This document shows, piece after piece, positions 35,285-41,782 of a stretch of DNA of 41,782 nt. The notes beneath the pieces were generated by a model. The model was not told the origin of the DNA. It saw nothing but the letters and a program-made list of their open reading frames with translations, and searched no databases. How positions within the stretch are numbered: position 1 is the stretch's first letter; each line of letters begins with the position of its first letter. The DNA is from UBA1774 sp045223835. GTDB taxonomy: Bacteria; Bacillota; Clostridia; Oscillospirales; Oscillospiraceae. The position numbers were made by a program, and so were the translations under genes. Location: contig JBGUZS010000021.1 of assembly GCA_045223835.1 (NCBI GenBank), positions 1 through 41,782 on the forward strand, written 5' to 3'.

Positions 35285-36355
35285 TCAGCGGAAAATCCGC
35301 AGGATATCCCCAAAATCCTTATCTTCGTCGGAAACGGGAGCCGTCTTCTCCGGGGCGGCGGGAGCCTTCTCCTCCTCCTTCTTCGCTCCGGCCTGGGGGC
35401 CGTCCTCAAAGCAGGTGGCGATGATGATCACCCGGATCTCGTCCTCCATGGTCTCGTCGAAGGCGGCGCCGAAGATGATGTTGGCGTCGGGATGTGCTGC
35501 CTCCTGGACCAGGCCGGCGGCCTTTTCCACTTCCTCCAGCGCCATATCCATGGAGCCGATGATGCTCACCAGGACGCCCTTCGCCCCATCGATGCTGGTT
35601 TCCATCAGGGGACTGGTGACGGCCATTTTCGCCGCCTCCTCCGCCTTGTTCTTCCCGCTGGCGTGACCCACGCCCATATGGGCATAGCCGGCGTCCTTCA
35701 TGATGGTGGTCACATCGGCAAAGTCCAGGTTGATGAAGCCGGTGTTCTTGATCAGATCGGAAATGCTGGTGACGGCTTGATGCAGGACCTCGTCCGCCAC
35801 ACGGAAGGCATTGAACATGGTGATCTTCTGCTCAGATACGTACTTCAGGCGCTCGTTGGGGATGACCAGGAGGGAATCCACCTTGCCCAGGAGCTCCTGA
35901 ATGCCGGCGTCCGCCTGGGCGGCCTTACGTTTACCCTCAAAGGCGAAGGGCCGGGTGACCACGCCTACGGTGAGGATACCGGATTCCTTGGCCAGATCCG
36001 CCACCACGGGGGCCGCGCCGGTACCCGTACCGCCGCCCATGCCGGCGGTGATGAAGGCCATATCCGCATCTTCGAACATCTTGGCCAGGTTATTACGGCT
36101 TTCCTCAGCAGACTTCTTGCCTACCTCCGGATCGGAACCCGCGCCCTGCCCATGAGTCAGCTTTTCTCCGATCTGGACCTTCTGATCCGCCTTGGAGATG
36201 GCAAGCACCTGCTTGTCCGTATTGACCGCGATGAATTCTACGCCGGTGGTACCGGCCTCCACCATGTGGTTGACCACATTGTTGCCGGCGCCGCCGACGC
36301 CGATCACCTTTATATTCACGACATTGTCGGGACCGGTTTCCAGATCATAAGGCAT
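35285..36355 (-). CDS. ftsZ: Cell division GTPase FtsZ
   Basis: This 356-residue tubulin homologue forms the division ring. GGAGNN (21-26) and the tubulin signature GGGTGTGAA (107-115) bind GTP. The synergy (T7) loop NLDFADV keeps Asn209, Asp211 and Asp214 needed for GTP hydrolysis. A variable Lys/Glu/Pro/Ala linker leads to the C-terminal peptide DFGDILRIFR, the docking site for FtsA/SepF-type partners. The ATG at 36355 has AAGGAGG eight bases upstream. It is not next to ftsA or the dcw cluster but has its own promoter; the following genes are a membrane protein and a glycosidase. Confidence 0.99.
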   Translation of the reverse strand: MPYDLETGPDNVVNIKVIGVGGAGNNVVNHMVEAGTTGVEFIAVNTDKQVLAISKADQKVQIGEKLTHGQGAGSDPEVGKKSAEESRNNLAKMFEDADMAFITAGMGGGTGTGAAPVVADLAKESGILTVGVVTRPFAFEGKRKAAQADAGIQELLGKVDSLLVIPNERLKYVSEQKITMFNAFRVADEVLHQAVTSISDLIKNTGFINLDFADVTTIMKDAGYAHMGVGHASGKNKAEEAAKMAVTSPLMETSIDGAKGVLVSIIGSMDMALEEVEKAAGLVQEAAHPDANIIFGAAFDETMEDEIRVIIIATCFEDGPQAGAKKEEEKAPAAPEKTAPVSDEDKDFGDILRIFR

Positions 36356-36390
36356 GGCGCAATCCTCCTTCATATACTCTTGGTTTCATA

Positions 36391-36419
36391 ATTTTATAGC
36401 AAAGCTCGCCAGAGGTCAA
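36391..36419 (-). promoter_or_regulatory. Promoter of ftsZ
   Basis: On the minus strand, TTGACC (36419-36414) and TAAAAT (36396-36391) are 17 bases apart. The ftsZ ATG is about 36 bases downstream. It is divergent from the lipoprotein promoter at 36508. Confidence 0.78.
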
Positions 36420-36507
36420 TACCAATTTGGAAAAAATCTCATTCCTTTCCCGAAGACCGGGAGGCTTCATTCACCGGGAATTCATATAATTGCAATACTT
36501 TAGTCCG

Positions 36508-36536
36508 TTGAATTCGCCCGGTTTCTGTGCTAGACT
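36508..36536 (+). promoter_or_regulatory. Promoter of the solute-binding lipoprotein gene
   Basis: TTGAAT (36508-36513) and TAGACT (36531-36536) are separated by 17 bases, about 46 bases before the ATG at 36583. No catabolite-repression (cre) site was recognised around it. Confidence 0.75.
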
Positions 36537-36582
36537 TCAAGGAGCGGGCAAACCAAAAATCACTGAGAAAGGAAATGGTAGA

Positions 36583-38388
36583 ATGAAACGCATCCTGACG
36601 TTATCTCTCGCCCTCCTCCTGCTGCTGAGTCTCTTTGCGGGCTGCGGCGGCAAGCCGGCGGATACCCCGGCCACCGCTGCACCCGGCGGAAACGCTCCGG
36701 CGACCCAGGCTCCTGCGACCCAGGCTCCTGCGACCCAAGCTCCGGCAACTCAGGCTCCGGCAGACGGCGAGAATGCCACTGAGGCCCCGGCTGAGACGGA
36801 AGAACCCTCTCCGTACAACTTCGCCGCGGGCAAATACCCGGTGAACACGGATGGATACCCCGCCGAGCGGTATGTCTATGAGCTTCCCCTCTGCACGACC
36901 GACGAAATCCTGACCGACTGGTGCACCTGCTATTCTCCGGAGCTGATCCCTGCCGAAGGCTGGGGCTCCATGGACACCTGGGCCGGTGTACGGACCATGA
37001 CCGGCGTTCACATCGAGTACAACTTGGTTTCCTGGCAAAGCCGGTCCGAAAACTTCTCCGTTCTCCTGGCTTCCGACGACCTGGATGACATCATGCAGGG
37101 AGCTTCCTTCTATTACTCCGGTTCCCTGATGGATGCTATTGCGGACGGCTATTTCGCAAACCTGTACGATTACCGGGATTATATGCCCTGCTACCTCTAT
37201 GAGTGTTACGAAGCCGCAAAGGCCTACTCCGATGTTCTGCCCTATATCTATCTGGATGATACCCATATGGCGTGCATGTACGGCCGCTACGATGAGGTGA
37301 CCCCTCAGATGGGCTTCTATGTGCGTCAGGACTGGCTGGATCAGCTGGGCCTGGGCAAAGCGGAAGACATCAAAACCTATGACCGGATCACCGAGATCTG
37401 CGAGGCTTTCCAGGTCGCTCACCCGGAATGCTGGCCCATGTACATGTTCGATACCATCCAGATCGAAAACTATATGCTGATGGGCTACAACACTTACATG
37501 ACCTCCGGCAGCCTGACGAACAAGCGCGTTGTGGACGGCAAAGTGCAGTTCTGCGGCAGCACGGATGACGATGGCGAAGCCATGAAGCTGATCAATTCCT
37601 GGTACAGCGCCGGCTACATTGATCCCAACTATGGCTCCCACAGCTCCACCTTTGACGGCGGCGGCTACGTGGCGAACGATACTGCCGGCTTCTTCCCCAA
37701 TGTGGCCTCTACCATTGCCACCGTGGAATCAAGCATGACAGATCCCAATGCCCGGTGGGAACCTATGCCCATGCCTCTGATCACCGAAGATCAGATGGTG
37801 CATTACGGCCCCAGTGCCACCGGCTTCACCTATGGCAGCGTATGTATCTCTGCCGATTGCGAGAATATCCCCCTGGCCGTCACCTGGCTGGACTGGTGGT
37901 TCAGCGACGAGGGCTCCACCTTCACCAGCTGGGGACCCGAGGGGCTGCTTTGGGAGTATGACGACAACGGCGAGCGCAAATTGACGGATTTTATCCTGCA
38001 CCATGAGTACGACTCCGCCGTGGCCATGTGCGTGTACGCCTCCAGCCACCTGACGGAATTCTGTCTGCTGCAGTCCCGCCGCTACTATGCCTTTGACGGC
38101 GGCGAACGCATCACCCGCGCCTTCGATATCTGGACGCTGCCCAACTGCGACTATGCCTATAACTACCCCGCCTCCATCAAGCTTCAGGACGAAGCCAGAA
38201 CCGAAGCCGCTTCCCTCATGACCGACCTGAATACTTTTTACGCGGAAAACGTTATCCTGTTTGTGGACGGCTCCACCCCCATGGATCAGTGGGACACCTT
38301 CCAGGCGAATCTGGAACAGTTCAATCTGGCGGACGTGTGCGCATTGTGGCAAGACGCCTATGAGGTTTACAAAGCCAAGAACGGTTGA
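36583..38388 (+). CDS. Large sugar-type extracellular solute-binding lipoprotein (LplA-like)
   Basis: This 601-residue protein has a signal peptide with lipobox LFAGC (Cys21). A Thr/Pro/Ala/Gln linker with four PATQA units (39-58) follows, then a long periplasmic-binding fold. Size and layout match the LplA/YtcQ class that feeds CUT1-type oligosaccharide importers. The domain is rich in Tyr, Trp and Asp, as expected for carbohydrate binding. AAAGGAA precedes the ATG; the frame extends upstream but that part overlaps the promoter. No permease (LplB/LplC-like) genes are adjacent, so it must share permeases from elsewhere or serve as a sensor. A glycosidase gene follows 47 bases on and probably acts on the imported sugar. 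Confidence 0.9.
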   Translation: MKRILTLSLALLLLLSLFAGCGGKPADTPATAAPGGNAPATQAPATQAPATQAPATQAPADGENATEAPAETEEPSPYNFAAGKYPVNTDGYPAERYVYELPLCTTDEILTDWCTCYSPELIPAEGWGSMDTWAGVRTMTGVHIEYNLVSWQSRSENFSVLLASDDLDDIMQGASFYYSGSLMDAIADGYFANLYDYRDYMPCYLYECYEAAKAYSDVLPYIYLDDTHMACMYGRYDEVTPQMGFYVRQDWLDQLGLGKAEDIKTYDRITEICEAFQVAHPECWPMYMFDTIQIENYMLMGYNTYMTSGSLTNKRVVDGKVQFCGSTDDDGEAMKLINSWYSAGYIDPNYGSHSSTFDGGGYVANDTAGFFPNVASTIATVESSMTDPNARWEPMPMPLITEDQMVHYGPSATGFTYGSVCISADCENIPLAVTWLDWWFSDEGSTFTSWGPEGLLWEYDDNGERKLTDFILHHEYDSAVAMCVYASSHLTEFCLLQSRRYYAFDGGERITRAFDIWTLPNCDYAYNYPASIKLQDEARTEAASLMTDLNTFYAENVILFVDGSTPMDQWDTFQANLEQFNLADVCALWQDAYEVYKAKNG

Positions 38389-38435
38389 TTCCTATGGCCT
38401 CCGCGTATGTAACAAAAAGGAAAAGGAGTGACAAC

Positions 38436-40166
38436 ATGCCCAACTACTCCATCGACGGCACCATGTTCAAGCGCCGCGGCGCCTGGTTCGGCATCTTCCA
38501 GCGGGGCAGCATCTATGGCGATGTTTCCCTGAACCTGGGCACCTGCCACGGCATGTCCGCCAAGGCCCCGGACCGGAGCCGCCTGATCAACATTTTTCCC
38601 ACTGCGGAGGGCCGGAAGGTCCCCTACACCGTCTCCGTCGAGCCTGCGGAGCTGACCATCGTTACGAATCACGGCAGTATCCGTTTCACCTACGCCAATA
38701 CCCGCCAGCTTATGGCGGAGGGCGATCCCGGCATGGGTCTGCTGTTTGAAAAAAACATGGTGCAGCATGAAACCGTGCATCCCCGGAAGGGCGGCGCCTG
38801 GGAGGCGGTATTCCGCCTCACCTCCACCTTCATCTTTAAGGGCCTGGAGGGGTCTACTTTCGATTTTAACGAAGGCAGGAACTACTGGGATTGGGAAAAG
38901 CTCTCCAGCGGCAAGGTCCAAGGCCGTACCCACCCGGGTCCGGACGGCCGCTTCACCCTGGTGATGGAGGAGTTCCCCTACGGCGGCATCGTGCGGGACA
39001 GCTATCCCCAATACGCCGAGGCCAAGGCCTCGATGCAGGCGGAGTGGGACAGCTTCCTGGCGGCAGCCCCCACCTTCAAGGGTGGGCTGGAGGAGCAGAA
39101 GGCAGAATGCCTGTATACCCTCTGGTCCTACCTCACCAGCCCCAACAGCATGGTCAAGTACCCCATGATCCAGATGTTCGCCGGCGTTATGGCCTCCCAG
39201 TGGCAGATGTGTCAGAATGCCGTCGCCCTGCAGGAGAACATGGAGCTTGCCCTCGGCCTCCTGCTGAATCCGCTGGAGCGCCGCAGCGCCGAAGGTCAGC
39301 TGGCGGACAGCCACGACGACTTCGCCGTGGAAACGCAGCTGATCAAGCCCCCCATCCATGGCTGGGCCCTGCTTCAGATCATGAAACGCCATGATATCGC
39401 CAGGGAATGGCCCATGGAGAAGATCCGGGAGCTGTATGACGGACTGGGCCCCTGGGCGGATTGGTTCATGAACTACCGGGATGACGATGGGGACGGGCTC
39501 CCCACCCTGGATCATGGGGACGAGACCGGCCTGGATGACAGCACCATGTTCCTGCACCATCTGCAGCTCACCACCCCGGATATCGCCGCCTACCTGGTCC
39601 TCCTGTACGAGGCCGTCGGCAAGCTTGCCCGGATCCTGGGCAGACCGGAGGCCGAGACGGAGGGATGGTTCACCAAATCCAAGGACCTGCTGAAGCGGCT
39701 GGTGGACCGGCTCTGGGACGGGGAGCATTTCTTTGCCTTCGATCCCTATACCGGGGAAAAGATCTGGTCCGGCTCTCTGGTCCACTACATGCCCTGCATT
39801 CTGGGGGATCGTCTGCCCAGGGAGATCCTGGACAAAATGGTGGAGGATCTCTCCGACGAGCTGACCTTCAACAGCCCCTACGGCCTGGCTTCGGAAAACA
39901 TGCAGAGCGACTATTTCTACCCCAACGGGATGAGCATCGGCCGCGGCGTGGTGGTTCCCCCGGCTGTGCTGTACATCTGCACCGGCCTGTGGGACAGCCA
40001 CCGCCGGGAGGACGCCCGCGCTTTCGCCCAGAAGTACTGCGATGCGCTGCGTACCCGTCGGTTCCCCTTCCTCATCAACCCCAAAAACGGCTTCGGCAGC
40101 GGCTACTTCGGCGGCAGCTGGCCGCGGGCTGCTTACATGACCCTTGCGCGGATGCTTTCTGAATAA
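38436..40166 (+). CDS. GH63-like (alpha/alpha)6-barrel glycosidase, paralogue B
   Basis: This 576-residue protein lacks a signal peptide. The barrel half carries RDDDGDGLPTLDHGDETGLDDSTMF (with Asp367/Asp368 as likely acid), ILGDRLPREILDK and YGLASENMQSDYFYPNGMSIGRGVVVPPA (Glu487 as likely base). It aligns along its barrel with the protein at 32559-34313. AAGGAG lies seven bases before the ATG at 38436; an in-frame upstream extension lacks a good site. It follows the solute-binding lipoprotein and probably cleaves the sugar that protein captures. The specificity (glucosyl, mannosyl or other alpha-linkage) cannot be told from sequence by eye. Confidence 0.8.
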   Translation: MPNYSIDGTMFKRRGAWFGIFQRGSIYGDVSLNLGTCHGMSAKAPDRSRLINIFPTAEGRKVPYTVSVEPAELTIVTNHGSIRFTYANTRQLMAEGDPGMGLLFEKNMVQHETVHPRKGGAWEAVFRLTSTFIFKGLEGSTFDFNEGRNYWDWEKLSSGKVQGRTHPGPDGRFTLVMEEFPYGGIVRDSYPQYAEAKASMQAEWDSFLAAAPTFKGGLEEQKAECLYTLWSYLTSPNSMVKYPMIQMFAGVMASQWQMCQNAVALQENMELALGLLLNPLERRSAEGQLADSHDDFAVETQLIKPPIHGWALLQIMKRHDIAREWPMEKIRELYDGLGPWADWFMNYRDDDGDGLPTLDHGDETGLDDSTMFLHHLQLTTPDIAAYLVLLYEAVGKLARILGRPEAETEGWFTKSKDLLKRLVDRLWDGEHFFAFDPYTGEKIWSGSLVHYMPCILGDRLPREILDKMVEDLSDELTFNSPYGLASENMQSDYFYPNGMSIGRGVVVPPAVLYICTGLWDSHRREDARAFAQKYCDALRTRRFPFLINPKNGFGSGYFGGSWPRAAYMTLARMLSE

Positions 40167-40193
40167 GCGAGATTCCAAATACCGGCGAGGTAT

Positions 40194-40220
40194 ACCGGCG
40201 GGGGTTCCTCCCCCGCCGGT
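40194..40220 (+). other. GC-rich hairpin between glycosidase B and MATE genes
   Basis: ACCGGCGGGGG (40194-40204) pairs perfectly with CCCCCGCCGGT (40210-40220) around TTCCT. CATTATCCG follows, with no T run, and then the ATG at 40230. It ends nine bases before the MATE start and occupies the place where a ribosome site is expected. It may be an imperfect terminator for the lipoprotein-glycosidase transcript. Confidence 0.75.
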
Positions 40221-40229
40221 CATTATCCG

Positions 40230-41573
40230 ATGAAAAACGAGCTTCTTTTTTCCAACCGGGACCTGCGCAGACTGCTGGTCCCTCTGATCATCGAACAGGT
40301 ACTCACCAGCCTGATGGGTATCGTGGATACCATGATGGTCTCCAATATCGGCTCCGCCTCCATGTCCGGCGTCTCTCTGGTGGACTCCGTGAATAAGCTG
40401 GTGATCTTTCTGTTCACCGCCATGGCAACGGGCGGGGCCATTATCTGCGCCCAATACCTGGGACACCGGGATCGGGACGGTGCAGACAGGGCTGCCCGTC
40501 AGGTGCTGCTCAGCACCGTTACCCTCTCCCTGCTGGTGATGGGGCTGTGTCTGGTCCTGAGGAAAGTCCTGCTTCGGCTGATTTTCGGAACGGTGGAGCC
40601 TGCCGTCATGGAAGCGGCAAAAACCTATTTTCTCCTCACCGCCTTTTCCTACCCCTTCCTGGCGGTCTTCAACGCCACATCTGCGGTTTATCGCGCTGCG
40701 GGGAGCACCCGTCTTCCCATGGTGATCTCCGTGTGCGGCAATCTGCTGAATATTGCGGGAAATGCCCTGCTCATGTTCGGTCTGCGCCTCGGCGTAGCCG
40801 GGGCCGCCATCGCCACCACCGGGTCCTATGCCTTCACCGCGGCGGCAATGCTCATCGCCCTGCACCGGCCGGATCCCCCCGTGCGGATCGGTAGGCTCTC
40901 CGCCCTGCGGCCGGAGCCGAAAATGATCCTCCGTGTGCTGAACATCGGTCTGCCTACCGGGGTGGAAAACGGTATGTTTCAGTTGGGCAAGCTGGTGGTC
41001 CAGAGCACCGTTTCCACCCTGGGCACCGCTTCCATTGCCGCCAATGCCATCGTGACGGTGCTGGAATTCATGACCAGTATGCCCAGCCAGGCTATGGGCA
41101 CCGGTCTCATGACCGTGGCGGGACAGTGTATCGGCGCAGGTCGGCAGGACCAAGCCCGGTTTTACACCCGGAGGCTGACGATCTGGTCCGCTCTGGTGCT
41201 CGTCTGCATGAACTGGGGGTTCTACGGTCTGGCCGGCCCCATCTGCCGGGTAGCCGGTATGGAGGCAGACGCCCGTTCCATTGCCCTGCATGTGCTGCTG
41301 GTTATCAGTATCTGCAAGCCGATCCTCTGGCCCCTGGCCTTCGTCCCGGCCAGCGGTATGCGCGCCGCAGGGGATGTGCGCTTCGGGATGATGGTTTCCA
41401 CGCTTTCCATGTGGATCTTCCGCGTCGGCCTCACCACCCTGCTTTGCCGGGTGTTCGGCGTGGGTCTGGTGGGCATCTGGTGCGGGTATTTTCTGGACTG
41501 GGGTGTGCGCAGTCTGGCGTTCACCCTTCGCTTCCGGGGAAACAAGTGGGCTGATCACCGGGTGATCGACTGA
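40230..41573 (+). CDS. MATE-family antiporter
   Basis: This 447-residue protein has about 12 membrane segments. The N-terminal LLVPLIIEQVLTSLMGIVDTMMVSNIGSASMSGVSLVDSVN and the matching second half (IGLPTGVENGMFQLGKLVVQSTVSTLGTASIAANAI) mark the MATE family, which exports drugs or metabolites with Na+ or H+. It is only distantly similar to the MATE protein at 17250. No Shine-Dalgarno-like sequence precedes the ATG, and a strong hairpin ends nine bases before it. The N-terminus nevertheless looks complete for the family. Transcription may come by read-through from the glycosidase gene. Confidence 0.93.
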   Translation: MKNELLFSNRDLRRLLVPLIIEQVLTSLMGIVDTMMVSNIGSASMSGVSLVDSVNKLVIFLFTAMATGGAIICAQYLGHRDRDGADRAARQVLLSTVTLSLLVMGLCLVLRKVLLRLIFGTVEPAVMEAAKTYFLLTAFSYPFLAVFNATSAVYRAAGSTRLPMVISVCGNLLNIAGNALLMFGLRLGVAGAAIATTGSYAFTAAAMLIALHRPDPPVRIGRLSALRPEPKMILRVLNIGLPTGVENGMFQLGKLVVQSTVSTLGTASIAANAIVTVLEFMTSMPSQAMGTGLMTVAGQCIGAGRQDQARFYTRRLTIWSALVLVCMNWGFYGLAGPICRVAGMEADARSIALHVLLVISICKPILWPLAFVPASGMRAAGDVRFGMMVSTLSMWIFRVGLTTLLCRVFGVGLVGIWCGYFLDWGVRSLAFTLRFRGNKWADHRVID

Positions 41574-41625
41574 CGCAGGCGGCTGTGGTGGATCATTTGA
41601 CGATTATGCATTTCCAAAAGAACCG

Positions 41626-41666
41626 GCGCCCTCTGCGCAGGATGTCCTGCACAGGGGGCGCTTTTT
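41626..41666. terminator. Bidirectional terminator after the MATE gene
   Basis: GCGCCCTCTG (41626-41635) pairs with CAGGGGGCGC (41652-41661). An inner stem GCAGG/CCTGC surrounds a 4-base loop, and TTTTT follows at 41662-41666. The minus-strand side ends in TTCTTTT, so it can also stop the partial gene at the right edge. Confidence 0.9.
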
Positions 41667-41697
41667 ATGGGTTTATGGTTTGTTGTTTACGCCTAGT

Positions 41698-41782
41698 TCA
41701 GGGGATCGGGTCGTAGTCCATGACCTCGCCGCCGGGGGCGGAGTGGGAGTTGGACCAGACCTGCTCCAGGGCGACCCAGTTG
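41698..41782 (-). CDS. C-terminal end of an unidentified protein, cut by the window edge
   Basis: The minus strand from the right edge has an open frame of 27 codons ending in TGA at 41700-41698. It reads NWVALEQVWSNSHSAPGGEV and then MDYDPIP. The bidirectional terminator lies about 30 bases past the stop, which supports a real gene end. I do not recognise the family from this fragment. Confidence 0.5.
   Translation of the reverse strand, partial: NWVALEQVWSNSHSAPGGEVMDYDPIP

Noticed and set aside
38367..41558. Open frame of 1063 codons on the minus strand opposite glycosidase B and the MATE gene
   Set aside because: The His/Gln/Gly/Asp-rich translation is typical of an antisense shadow in GC-rich DNA; both plus-strand genes are well supported.

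Overview
The window reads as a chromosomal segment of a GC-rich, low-oxygen, Gram-positive-type member of the Bacillota (class Clostridia, possibly an Oscillospirales or Christensenellales gut lineage; the order is a guess). Reasons: strong GGAGG-type ribosome sites, TTGACA/TATAAT promoters with 17-base spacers, the Asp23-FakA pair, a SpoVB/MurJ-like flippase next to an RqcP (YabO) S4 protein as in Bacillus yabM-yabO, lipoproteins with lipoboxes in place of periplasmic proteins, and an oxygen-sensitive Fe-S/flavin enoate-reductase type enzyme. No rRNA, tRNA, CRISPR array, phage or transposase gene was seen.

Layout. 1-640: a small HEAT-like protein with its own promoter and a bidirectional terminator. 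658-8459 (minus): a six-gene export operon from one near-consensus promoter, with three different HlyD-like adaptor lipoproteins, one 941-residue FtsX/MacB-type permease and two ATPases; the last ATPase carries a C-terminal AbrB/SpoVT-like domain. 8594-10607: a degenerate orotate-phosphoribosyltransferase-like protein (minus) divergent from an HtrA-family protease (plus). 10664-13108 (minus): XRE regulator then lepA. 13147-18644 (plus): Asp23 protein, fakA, MurJ/SpoVB-like flippase, rqcP, MATE transporter. 18645-19048: a gene-poor stretch with a polypyrimidine tract, a strong terminator and a decayed fragment of a flavin oxidoreductase gene.

19049-24529 (minus): a second export operon, ECF sigma factor, membrane anti-sigma factor, two FtsX permeases and an ATPase. 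The first four genes overlap by 4 bases at every junction. A 193-base palindromic repeat element separates the ATPase from the rest. This block looks less GC-rich than its surroundings. 24565-28922 (minus): trmO, a GH51 arabinofuranosidase and an old-yellow-enzyme/FAD oxidoreductase. 28986-32552 (plus): an ArgR-type operator, promoter, argG, argH and a Cof-type HAD phosphatase.

32559-36419 (minus): ftsZ, a YhfC-like membrane protein and a GH63-like glycosidase. 36508-40220 (plus): a sugar-type solute-binding lipoprotein without its permeases, followed by a paralogous GH63-like glycosidase. 40230-41666: a second MATE transporter and terminator. The right edge cuts a minus-strand gene of which only 27 codons are visible.

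Most unusual content: the three-adaptor, two-ATPase export operon with an AbrB-like domain on an ABC ATPase; the sigma/anti-sigma-controlled ABC operon with a candidate self-controlled promoter; and several proteins that keep a family fold but appear to have lost its catalytic motif (PyrE-like, YhfC-like).
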